38,248 bases of DNA from positions 1-38,248 of IMG/VR virus record IMGVR_UViG_3300023174_000350; one strand, 5' to 3'. Under the pieces are notes generated by a model. The model was not told the origin of the DNA and searched no databases. It worked only from the letters and a program-made list of their open reading frames with translations. Made by a program: the position numbers and the translations under genes. Source of the stretch: a virus. Positions 1-6,416 of this stretch are shown here, piece after piece (the stretch's first letter is position 1; each line of letters starts with the position of its first letter).

Positions 1-848
1 CCGTGTCGGCAAAATCCGCAGCAGGATACACAGGCACAGCCGGAAACACCGTGCAGACCAACCTTCTCGCCTCCTCGTTCATCGATGTCCTCCGCAACAA
101 AGCGGTCATCATGAACCTCGGCACCGAACTGGCTGGCCTCGTCGGCAATGTGGACATGCCAAAGCAAACAACCTTCGGCACAGGCTACTGGATCGGCGAA
201 GACGACGACGCGACAAAATCCGACATCGATTTCGGCCTCGTCTCGCTCCGTCCTCGCACCGTTGCCAACTTCGGCGAAATCACCCGCCGCATGCTCATGC
301 AGCCCTCGCTGTCCGTCGAAGCCCTGCTTCGCAACGACCTCGCGCAAGGCTTGGCCCTCACTATCGACTCCGCAGCCTTCTACGGAACCGGACTCAGCAA
401 CGCTCCGACCGGAATCAAATCCGCCGCAGGCGTCCTCTCGCAGTCCTTCGTGGCAGTTCAGCCAACCTTCGCGGAACTCGTGAACATGGAAAGCCTCGTC
501 AGTGCTCAAAACACCGATGTCGCCAGCATGGCATTCGTTGCCAACCCATCCACACGCGGCATGGCCAAGACCGCGCTCAAATTCCCAACCGGCTCCACCA
601 ACGGCGGAACCATCTGGGAAAACGGCACGATGAACGGCTACCGCACCGAGATCACCAACCAGATCACCTCTGGCGATGTGTTCTTCGGCAACTTCGCTGA
701 TTTCATCATCGGCCTCTGGGGCGGTCTCGAAATCACCGTGGACCCATACAGCAACAGCACCAAAGGCCGTCTGCGCATCGTCTGCATGCAGGATGTGGAC
801 TTCGCTGTCCGCCGCGCCCAGTCGTTCGTTTACGGCAAGAAGCCCTAA
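1..848 (+). CDS. Major capsid protein, C-terminal part (cut by window start)
   Basis: This is the shell-forming HK97-fold capsid protein; only its last 281 or so residues are present. The reading frame is already open at base 1, and the GTG at base 3 is an internal valine codon, not a start. The identification rests on its near-identity to the C-terminal part of the complete protease-capsid gene at 36071-37936. I see only two amino-acid differences (S/A in LSQSFVAV versus LSQAFVAV, and S/T in QITSGDV versus QITTGDV), although dozens of bases differ, almost all at third codon positions. It is followed by a terminator hairpin and the lysis genes. The missing N-terminus presumably holds the protease domain, as in the full copy. 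Confidence 0.9.
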   Translation, partial: VSAKSAAGYTGTAGNTVQTNLLASSFIDVLRNKAVIMNLGTELAGLVGNVDMPKQTTFGTGYWIGEDDDATKSDIDFGLVSLRPRTVANFGEITRRMLMQPSLSVEALLRNDLAQGLALTIDSAAFYGTGLSNAPTGIKSAAGVLSQSFVAVQPTFAELVNMESLVSAQNTDVASMAFVANPSTRGMAKTALKFPTGSTNGGTIWENGTMNGYRTEITNQITSGDVFFGNFADFIIGLWGGLEITVDPYSNSTKGRLRIVCMQDVDFAVRRAQSFVYGKKP

Positions 849-869
849 GCGATAGCTGACAACTCAACC

Positions 870-903
870 GCCTCCTCCGTGTGCATTCGCGGAGGAGGCT
901 TTT
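870..903 (+). terminator. Hairpin terminator after capsid gene
   Basis: GCCTCCTCCG (870-879) pairs perfectly with CGGAGGAGGC (890-899), a 10 bp GC-rich stem with a 10-base loop, followed by a short T run. It lies 21 bases after the capsid stop codon. The same hairpin follows the second capsid copy at 37958. The T tail is short, so partial read-through into the lysis and tail genes is likely; that would let capsid be made in excess. Confidence 0.75.
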
Positions 904-920
904 GTTAGGAACCGCAGATT

Positions 921-1088
921 ATGGAACCTCAAAAAATCACCCTTCTTCAAAGCCTCATGATTGCCGGCGAATCCTGCCCGGTCGGCAGCGATGTCGAAGT
1001 CTCGCCATCCTTCGCCCGCGAACTCATCGCCCTCGGCCTCGCCAAGCCGTTCGTCGAAACAGCCGCCGAGCCTAAGAAAAAGAAATGA
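921..1088 (+). CDS. Small hypothetical head-region protein, 55 aa
   Basis: The ATG at 921 opens a 55-residue product that begins MEPQKITLL and ends in a lysine-rich EPKKKK tail. Its stop codon overlaps the next start as ATGA. The centre (VGSDVEVSPSFARELIALGLA) resembles small proteins often found beside phage head genes, with a short strand followed by a helix. No function can be assigned. The gene is conserved in the second copy at 38009-38173, where one codon (one of two GCC repeats) is missing but the frame is kept. That supports it being a real gene. Confidence 0.65.
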   Translation: MEPQKITLLQSLMIAGESCPVGSDVEVSPSFARELIALGLAKPFVETAAEPKKKK

Positions 1089-1351
1089 GCCTCGACGAGA
1101 AGGACGGACGCCCTGCCGTGCGACTGAACCTCGCCGAAGCCATCGCCGCTCTGGCCCTCGTGGCAACGGTCTTCTCTTCTCTCAACGGCTGGATCGTCCT
1201 GCCCGAACAAATGCGCCAAGTCAGAAATGAAAACGAACGCCAAGACATCCGCCTCCAAGCCATCGAACGCCTCGCCAGCGAGCGCAGCGAAACCCTCGCC
1301 CGCATCGATGAAAGAACCAAGCGCATCGAAGAAAGCCTTAAAGCTAAATGA
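1085..1351 (+). CDS. Putative inner-membrane spanin (i-spanin-like), 88 aa
   Basis: This protein has a charged N-terminus (MSLDEKDGR), one hydrophobic segment at about residues 17-38, and then a strongly charged, helix-forming stretch rich in E, R, Q and A (about 45-88) that looks like a coiled coil. That is the architecture of an Rz-type inner-membrane spanin. The next gene, overlapping by ATGA, encodes a short lipoprotein, the expected outer-membrane partner. Holin and endolysin genes follow. The role, disruption of the outer membrane at lysis, is inferred from architecture and context, since spanins are poorly conserved. A different single-span accessory lysis protein is the alternative. 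Confidence 0.55.
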   Translation: MSLDEKDGRPAVRLNLAEAIAALALVATVFSSLNGWIVLPEQMRQVRNENERQDIRLQAIERLASERSETLARIDERTKRIEESLKAK

Positions 1352-1527
1352 AAACCCTGCTGGCACTCCTGCCGCTCCTGCTCCTGCCCGCCTGCGTAAG
1401 CGTCCCGCTGCCGCCAAGCGGAGAAAAGATGGGAAGCCTCGGGCGAGTGGAGGTCGGCATCCGTTACTTCCCGCCAGTCAACATCGATTGGTTCAACCCG
1501 CAAATCCCCAGCCTCAAAGACAAATGA
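1348..1527 (+). CDS. Putative outer-membrane spanin lipoprotein (o-spanin-like), 59 aa
   Basis: The ATG at 1348 overlaps the preceding stop. The product begins MKTLLALLPLLLLPAC, a short lipoprotein signal with a lipobox (LLPAC) at the expected distance from the start, so Cys16 should be lipidated. The mature part is short and begins with a proline-rich stretch (VSVPLPPSG), as in Rz1-type outer-membrane spanins. The pair with the coiled-coil membrane protein at 1085-1351 suggests a two-component spanin. It is too short for sequence comparison to settle the matter. Confidence 0.6.
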   Translation: MKTLLALLPLLLLPACVSVPLPPSGEKMGSLGRVEVGIRYFPPVNIDWFNPQIPSLKDK

Positions 1528-1700
1528 AAATCCTCGATTACATCCTCGCCCGTGCGTCGGAAAGCTCCACCTACAGGGGAGCAATTTTTTGCCTTGCTGC
1601 GGCAGGCATGACGGTGGACCCCGACAAGGCCAACGCCATCGCAGCCTGTGCAATGGCCCTCGCGGGAGCCATCAACATTTTCCGCAAAGAAAAAAAGTGA
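1524..1700 (+). CDS. Putative holin, 58 aa
   Basis: The ATG at 1524 overlaps the lipoprotein stop codon (ATGA). The product resembles a class of very small phage holins or lysis-associated membrane proteins: an N-terminal amphipathic part, a first hydrophobic stretch (RGAIFCLAAAGMTV), the typical 'xDPDKANAIAA' turn, a second hydrophobic stretch (ACAMALAGAINIF) and a charged RKEKK end. It lies directly before the endolysin, the usual place for a holin that times pore formation in the inner membrane. The call is based on pattern and position. Confidence 0.6.
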   Translation: MKILDYILARASESSTYRGAIFCLAAAGMTVDPDKANAIAACAMALAGAINIFRKEKK

Positions 1701-1709
1701 TTCACTGAA

Positions 1710-2219
1710 ATGATCCACCGACTCCTCGCCATCGCCCAAGCCGAGATCGGTATCCGCGAAGAGGGCGGCAACAATCGCGGCCAGCGAATCCGCGACTACC
1801 AACGCGCCACCGACCTACCCCCCGGCCCGTGGCCTTGGTGCGCCGCTTTCGTTTCGTTTTGCGTGCAGCAGTGGCTGATCGAAAACGATGTCCCTGAGTG
1901 GCTACGCCTCACTCGCTCGCCCGCAGAATGGCAACCCCGCACTGCTCTGGCCTACGGATTCCGCCAATGGGCAAAAGATCGCCCCCGCACGACCAGCATC
2001 TACACCGACCAAGACGCCGCCCAGCCGGGCGACATCGTGACCTTTGACTTTTCGCATGTCGGAATCGTTCTTGAGGACGATGGAAAGAACCTCGTGACGG
2101 TCGAAGGAAACACCAACTTTTCTGGGACACGCGACAGCGAGAACGGCGATGGAGTCTGGCGCAAAATCCGGCCAAAATCCCTCGCTCGAAACTTTATTCG
2201 CATCCACCCCGCCAGATGA
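1710..2219 (+). CDS. CHAP-domain endolysin, 169 aa
   Basis: This is a peptidoglycan hydrolase of the CHAP (NlpC/P60-like cysteine peptidase/amidase) type. The catalytic cysteine is visible in PWCAAFVS (Cys44), the histidine in FSHVGIV (His116), and a polar third residue lies in VEGNT (132-135). The PGDIVTF stretch ahead of the histidine is also typical. There is no signal peptide or clear separate cell-wall-binding domain, so it probably needs the upstream holin for release. The stop overlaps the next start (ATGAC at 2216). CHAP lysins can cut either stem peptides or the amide bond; the sequence does not decide which. Confidence 0.85.
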   Translation: MIHRLLAIAQAEIGIREEGGNNRGQRIRDYQRATDLPPGPWPWCAAFVSFCVQQWLIENDVPEWLRLTRSPAEWQPRTALAYGFRQWAKDRPRTTSIYTDQDAAQPGDIVTFDFSHVGIVLEDDGKNLVTVEGNTNFSGTRDSENGDGVWRKIRPKSLARNFIRIHPAR

Positions 2220-2509
2220 CCTACGGCAACCTCGATGTCTTTTTCAGCGGTCTCGACAACACCGAGATTCTGTTTTCTCTGCCGACCGGAACCAAGATCG
2301 TGCGCGGCTATTTCGACAACGCCTTTTTCGACAGCGCCGTGGGCGAGGTAGTCCTCGACAGCACGCAGCCCCGCTTCCAGTGCAAAGAGTCGGATGTCGC
2401 AGGAATCCCCCGCGAAACCCCATGCAAAGTGGAGGGGAAAAATTACACGGTGATGGAAATCCAGCCCGACGGCACCGGCCTCGCCACCGTCACCCTCGCC
2501 CATGAGTGA
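2216..2509 (+). CDS. Head-tail joining protein, lambda gpFII-like, 97 aa
   Basis: This small beta-rich protein carries the pattern seen in gpFII-type head-tail joining proteins: IVRGYFDNAFFD in the first half, and KVEGKNYTVMEIQPDGTGL near the end. Such proteins form a ring at the portal vertex that links the filled head to the tail. It starts by ATGA overlap with the endolysin, so the head-completion genes resume immediately after the lysis cassette. The next gene overlaps its end. Family assignment is from remembered motif pattern. Confidence 0.6.
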   Translation: MTYGNLDVFFSGLDNTEILFSLPTGTKIVRGYFDNAFFDSAVGEVVLDSTQPRFQCKESDVAGIPRETPCKVEGKNYTVMEIQPDGTGLATVTLAHE

Positions 2510-3014
2510 CATGATTTTCATCAACGCCAAGGGACTCGACCGCATCGGGCGCGACCTTGGCGCAACGCAAAAGCAGATCGAGCCAGCCATGCGCAGCGCC
2601 GTTTCGCGTGTCACACGCTGGGCAGGCAACGAAGCCGCCCGCCGCATCAGCAAGGCCACCAAAGTCACAGGCAAAGTCATCAAAGGCCGGATGCGTGTTG
2701 AAGTCATGGGCAAGGATGGCGTCCTCGGGCGCGTGTGGGCAGGTCTGCGCAACATCCCGCTCAAAGCCATGAAGCCACGCCAGACCAAGAGCGGAGTCAC
2801 AGCAGGCCCCGCCAAAGTCCCAGGAGCATTCATCTCCAAGAAACTCGGTGGCCATGTTTTCAAACGAACCGGGACGAAACGCCTCCCCATCGAAAAGCAA
2901 GCATTCCCCGTCCTCGACCCCGGTCTTGATGCCATGGGCAGTCTGGAAAACGAAATCGGCGAACGCCTGCAACGCGAATTTGAATCTCAACTCAAATGGC
3001 AAATGACCAAATAG
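2502..3014 (+). CDS. Minor tail protein Z-like (tail completion), 170 aa
   Basis: The basic, helical N-terminus (AMRSAVSRVTRWAGNEAARRI) and the later stretch KVPGAFISKKLGGHVFKRTG followed by KRLPIEKQAF match the gpZ / prophage minor tail protein Z family. These proteins act at tail completion or the head-tail interface. The length of 170 residues is within the usual family range. It overlaps the neighbouring genes at both ends (8 bases upstream, 19 downstream), as expected in a tightly packed morphogenesis operon. Confidence 0.75.
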   Translation: MSDMIFINAKGLDRIGRDLGATQKQIEPAMRSAVSRVTRWAGNEAARRISKATKVTGKVIKGRMRVEVMGKDGVLGRVWAGLRNIPLKAMKPRQTKSGVTAGPAKVPGAFISKKLGGHVFKRTGTKRLPIEKQAFPVLDPGLDAMGSLENEIGERLQREFESQLKWQMTK

Positions 3015-3538
3015 ACCTCGCCGTCCTCCACACGAAGATTGCCGAGAAGATCAACGCGAAATTCGGCAGCACGGTCAAAACCATCGCCGCCTATTCGCGT
3101 TACATGGACAAGATTGAAGTGCCAGCCATCACTTTCGAGTTGGACACCATCGAGCCAAACGCCACCGCAGACATCGGCACTCAGCAACTCCAGGTGGACA
3201 TCCGTTTTTCCGCCTCGCTCATCTACTCCTACAAAGCCGGGAACAAATTCGCCGTGCGCCTCATGGCCGCAAACTTCGCTTCATTCCTCCAAGGCCAGCG
3301 GTTCGGCATGCCCGTCACACCCGCCCGATTCATCGCCGCGACTCCGGAGGAATTTTCCGCCGAAAATCCTGAATACGAAACATGGCGCGTCGAATGGGAA
3401 CACACCTGCCTCCTCGGTGAAACCGCATGGCCCGAAGGCGGGGCGTTACCAACCGACATCCGCGCCTCGTGGGTGCCCAAGATCGGCATCCCCCACGAGC
3501 CGGACTATGTGCCGATCCAAGACATCCTCGCCACATGA
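2996..3538 (+). CDS. Probable tail terminator / tail completion protein, 180 aa
   Basis: The protein begins MANDQIDLAVLHTKIAEKINAKF and has alternating strands and helices, including an IEVPAITFELDTIEP segment. It follows a gpZ-like gene and precedes baseplate gene V. In comparable phages this slot is filled by a gpU-like or gp37-like tail terminator that caps the growing tube. The assignment is positional; the sequence alone shows no decisive motif. It overlaps the next gene by ATGA. Confidence 0.45.
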   Translation: MANDQIDLAVLHTKIAEKINAKFGSTVKTIAAYSRYMDKIEVPAITFELDTIEPNATADIGTQQLQVDIRFSASLIYSYKAGNKFAVRLMAANFASFLQGQRFGMPVTPARFIAATPEEFSAENPEYETWRVEWEHTCLLGETAWPEGGALPTDIRASWVPKIGIPHEPDYVPIQDILAT

Positions 3539-4305
3539 GCAACGCCCGCCTCGGAGAGCTTGAGCGCCGACTCTCAAACACCATCCGCCCCGGCACGGTG
3601 CTGGAAGCGGACTACGCCAAGGCCCGCATCCGTGTCACGATGGGAGACAATACCTCCGCATGGCTCCCGTGGCTCACCAGCCGCGCCGGAGAAGACCGCA
3701 CATGGCACGCCCCAGAAGTCGGAGAACAAGTCATCGTGATGGCCCCCGGCGGCGAACTCTCCGCTGGCTATGTCATGCCGGGCGGCATCTATAAGAACGA
3801 CTATCCCGCGAACGGCGACAAGGCCGAAATCAGCCGCACCACCTACAAAGACGGGGCCGTCATCGAATACGACCGCGAAGCCCACGCCCACCTGATCCAA
3901 CTCCCCGAAGGCAAGGCCACCGTCAAAGTCGGAGACGATGCCCAGACCGAAATCACGCCGTCCAAAATCACGGCCAATGTCGGATCGGACGCAAAGACCG
4001 AAATCACCGCCTCCAAAATCCTCGCCCAAATCGGCAGCGATGCCAAAAGCGAGATCACAGCCAGCAAAATCTCACACACCCTCGGCAGCGGAAAAGTGGA
4101 AATCACCAGCGGCAGCGTAAAAATCACGGTCGGAGGAACAACCCTCGAAATCGCCAGCGGCGGAATCACCATCAACGGCAACATCACGCAAACCGGAAAC
4201 TACGACCAGACGGGTCTGATGAAATCCAACGGTATCACGCTCTCGACCCACACGCACGGCGGCGTCATGTCAGGACCAGCACTAACCGCCGTCCCAAATC
4301 CATAA
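3535..4305 (+). CDS. V: Baseplate assembly protein V, membrane-piercing spike
   Basis: This is the central spike of a contractile tail, P2 gpV type. I chose the ATG at 3535, which overlaps the previous stop, rather than the longer upstream opening. The N-terminal part (about 1-100) is the OB-fold domain (RPGTVLEADYAKARIRVTMG and similar). The region at about 125-215 is a run of short beta repeats (VGSDAKTEITASKI and variants), expected to form a triple-stranded helix. The tip carries a His-Thr-His metal site (H239, H241), as in P2-type spikes that bind iron. At 256 residues it is longer than P2 gpV (about 211), which fits extra spike repeats. Confidence 0.88.
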   Translation: MSNARLGELERRLSNTIRPGTVLEADYAKARIRVTMGDNTSAWLPWLTSRAGEDRTWHAPEVGEQVIVMAPGGELSAGYVMPGGIYKNDYPANGDKAEISRTTYKDGAVIEYDREAHAHLIQLPEGKATVKVGDDAQTEITPSKITANVGSDAKTEITASKILAQIGSDAKSEITASKISHTLGSGKVEITSGSVKITVGGTTLEIASGGITINGNITQTGNYDQTGLMKSNGITLSTHTHGGVMSGPALTAVPNP

Positions 4306-4380
4306 CCTCCTCCGTGTTCTCCGTGTCCTCCGTGGTTAAACCTTTCTGACCTTCCTGCGGGAAGTCCCCGCAGAAGACAC
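4306..4380 (+). repeat. Dispersed repeat copy A between V and W
   Basis: The gap after gene V holds a CTCCGTG-rich block (4306-4342) ending in GTGGTTAAACC, and 18 bases later the 21-base block GGAAGTCCCCGCAGAAGACAC (4360-4380; the last base is not shared by all copies). Both blocks recur together at 32234-32296 and 35976-36039, and one of the two recurs alone at 7623, 15852 and 28931. The remainder to 4409 shows no obvious promoter. Confidence 0.8.
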
Positions 4381-4409
4381 CCCCAACCGCAGCCATAAAA
4401 TCTCGCCCC

Positions 4410-4745
4410 ATGCGAGGCATGAGCAGCGACACCGGCAAGGCGCTTTCCGGGCTGGACCATTTGAAGCAGTCGATACGGGACATTCTTACAACCCCGCTCG
4501 GCTCTCGCGTCATGCTCCGAGACTACGGCTCGCGCCTGTTTGACCTCGTGGACGCCCCGATGAATCGCGGGACCATCGTGGAAATCTATGTCGCCACCAT
4601 CGAGGCAATCCGCAAGTGGGAGCCTCGCGTTGAGATAACCCGCGTCATCGCCCAGGCTATCGAACCCGGTAAAATCACCATCGCCCTTGAAGGCGTCTAT
4701 TTACCCACCGGAACCGCGCTCACGCTGGACGGCATGGTCGTATGA
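4410..4745 (+). CDS. W: Baseplate wedge protein W (gp25-like), 111 aa
   Basis: This is a baseplate wedge subunit of the P2 gpW / T4 gp25 family. The hallmark is visible early: SIRDILTTPLGSRVMLRDYG, followed by a helix ending in IRKWEPRVEITRV. The length matches P2 gpW (about 115). I kept the ATG at 4410 because P2-type proteins have about 15 residues before this motif. The ATG at 4419 is a possible alternative. The stop overlaps the start of J. Confidence 0.9.
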   Translation: MRGMSSDTGKALSGLDHLKQSIRDILTTPLGSRVMLRDYGSRLFDLVDAPMNRGTIVEIYVATIEAIRKWEPRVEITRVIAQAIEPGKITIALEGVYLPTGTALTLDGMVV

Positions 4746-5641
4746 GTTACACGCCCATCGATCTTAGCAGCCTCCCCGCGCCGACGATTGTCGAGAGTCT
4801 CGACTACGCCGCGATTTTGCAGGACATGGTGGACGACCTCAAAGCCCGCGATCCGGCCTTTACGGCCATCGTGGAGAGCGACCCAGCCTTTAAGATTCTG
4901 GAAGTCTGCGCATACCGCGAAATGCTCATCCGCCAGCGCGTCAACGATGCCGCCCGTGGCGTTATGCTCGCCTACGCAACCGGCAGCGACCTCGACCAAC
5001 TCGGCGCAATTTTCGGAACAACCCGCAAAGTCCTCGTTCCCGCAGCCCCGACAGCGATCCCGCCGCGTTTGGCCGTCATGGAAACGGACACCGATTACCG
5101 TTATCGTGTCACGCTCGCGCTGGAAGGACTCAGCACCGCAGGCCCGGAGGGGAGCTATCTTTACCACGCGCTCAAAGTCGCAGGCGTGAAACACGCGACC
5201 ATCGTCGGACCTCCTACAGTGTCCCCCGGCAATGTCCTCGTGACCGTCCTCGGCCTCACAGGAAACGGAGCGCCATCGGCAACCGTCATTTCCAATGTCA
5301 CGCAAGCCCTCAACGCCGAAAGCGTCCGCCCGCTCACGGATGCCGTGACCGTGCAAGGCGCATCGATCCAGAACTACACGATCACCGCGACCATTTTCAC
5401 TTTCCCCGGCCCTGACTCTTCGGTGGTCATGGCCGAAGCCCAAGCCAGCGCCCAAGCATTCGCCACGCAAAACCACAAAGTCGGTAACGACATCAACCTT
5501 TCCGCCATCTTCGCGGCTCTCCATGTGGACGGGGTTCAAAAGGTCAACCTCGCCGCCCCCACGGCCAACATCGTCTGCGACCACACGCAAGCTCCTTTCT
5601 GCACCGCGATCAATCTGACATACGGAGGCTTAAGCCAATAA
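4742..5641 (+). CDS. J: Baseplate assembly protein J
   Basis: This is a P2 gpJ-type baseplate wedge protein, 299 residues against about 302 in P2. Family features include the N-terminal IVESLDYAAILQDMVDDL, the AARGVMLAYATGSDLDQLG helix-turn, the TDTDYRYRVTLALEGLSTAG stretch and a C-terminal ferredoxin-like domain. It lies between W and I in the canonical P2 order and overlaps W by four bases. Confidence 0.92.
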   Translation: MSYTPIDLSSLPAPTIVESLDYAAILQDMVDDLKARDPAFTAIVESDPAFKILEVCAYREMLIRQRVNDAARGVMLAYATGSDLDQLGAIFGTTRKVLVPAAPTAIPPRLAVMETDTDYRYRVTLALEGLSTAGPEGSYLYHALKVAGVKHATIVGPPTVSPGNVLVTVLGLTGNGAPSATVISNVTQALNAESVRPLTDAVTVQGASIQNYTITATIFTFPGPDSSVVMAEAQASAQAFATQNHKVGNDINLSAIFAALHVDGVQKVNLAAPTANIVCDHTQAPFCTAINLTYGGLSQ

Positions 5642-5642
5642 A

Positions 5643-6410
5643 ATGAGCAAGTCAATTTACCAATACCTGTCAGACCAGGACGGAAATTTCTTTTTTTACG
5701 GGCAAGCCCCGAACGCTGCGAAAACCACAGACCTCCTGTGGAATATCCTCCGGCAGGAATACAGCTCCGCAGGCGATCTGCTCGACACAAAGGTTGCGAT
5801 CAAAGTCGCATGGACCAACCGCACAAATGTCGTCTACGGCGACCCCGCCAACGAAGACGAAATCGCTGCGGACATCACACTGCGCGACCTCCTGCCGCCC
5901 AACGCCACCAGCCCAGAGCGATCCCTCTCCCTCGCCACCTCCCGCCTCGGCACCATCTCAACGCCCATCCGGTCGCTCTGGAACGCCGACACATGCCCCG
6001 AAAACCTCCTCCCGTGGTTAGCCTGGGCCGCATCGGTTGACGAGTGGGATGCCAACTGGACAACGGCAACCAAGCGGAACGTCATTAAAAACAGCGCCGA
6101 GATTCACCGCAAAAAAGGCACTGTCGCCGCCATCAAATCCCTTCTCCAATCGTTCGGCATTGCGCTCATCCTCATCGAGTGGTGGCAGACGACGCCAAAA
6201 GGCACGCCATACACATTCACGGTCGCGCTCGGCTGGTTGCAAACACCCGAAGCCGTCCAGAACTCGATTGCAAAAGCCATCGCCGCCATCAAGCCGGTTC
6301 GATCCTCTTTCGTCATTGCCGCAATAGAAACATTCGTCGGCTCTCTCAACATCGTCGGCGTTTGCAGGACGGCCACATTCGACCGCCTCGATTGCCGAGC
6401 CACCTACTAA
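5643..6410 (+). CDS. I: Tail protein I (baseplate, fibre attachment)
   Basis: This is a P2 gpI-type protein that joins the baseplate periphery to the tail fibre. The typical core is present: RDLLPPNATSPERSLSLATS, then LWNADTCPENLLPWLAWA, SVDEWD and IHRKKGTVAAIKSLL. At 255 residues it is longer than P2 gpI (about 176). The extra part is an N-terminal segment of about 75 residues ahead of the conserved core, with no recognised domain. It starts one base after the J stop and is followed by the fibre gene. Confidence 0.88.
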   Translation: MSKSIYQYLSDQDGNFFFYGQAPNAAKTTDLLWNILRQEYSSAGDLLDTKVAIKVAWTNRTNVVYGDPANEDEIAADITLRDLLPPNATSPERSLSLATSRLGTISTPIRSLWNADTCPENLLPWLAWAASVDEWDANWTTATKRNVIKNSAEIHRKKGTVAAIKSLLQSFGIALILIEWWQTTPKGTPYTFTVALGWLQTPEAVQNSIAKAIAAIKPVRSSFVIAAIETFVGSLNIVGVCRTATFDRLDCRATY

Positions 6411-6416
6411 CAAACC

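Noticed and set aside
864-1653. Several minus-strand open frames of 100-190 codons over the lysis genes
   Set aside because: They mirror plus-strand codons of a GC-rich region, have arginine- or glycine-rich compositions without domains, and no ribosome-binding sites.
2000-2935. A 311-codon minus-strand frame opposite endolysin, joining and gpZ-like genes
   Set aside because: Its composition looks like an antisense shadow, and three good plus-strand genes with overlaps occupy the region.
3427-3534. Longer N-terminus for spike gene V
   Set aside because: The extra 36 codons overlap the preceding gene in another frame and have no similarity to gpV. The ATG at 3535 forms the usual ATGA overlap.
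4697-5590. A 297-codon minus-strand frame opposite baseplate gene J
   Set aside because: It lies entirely antisense to a clear gpJ gene and its product is rich in Asp, Gly, His and Arg without any recognisable fold.
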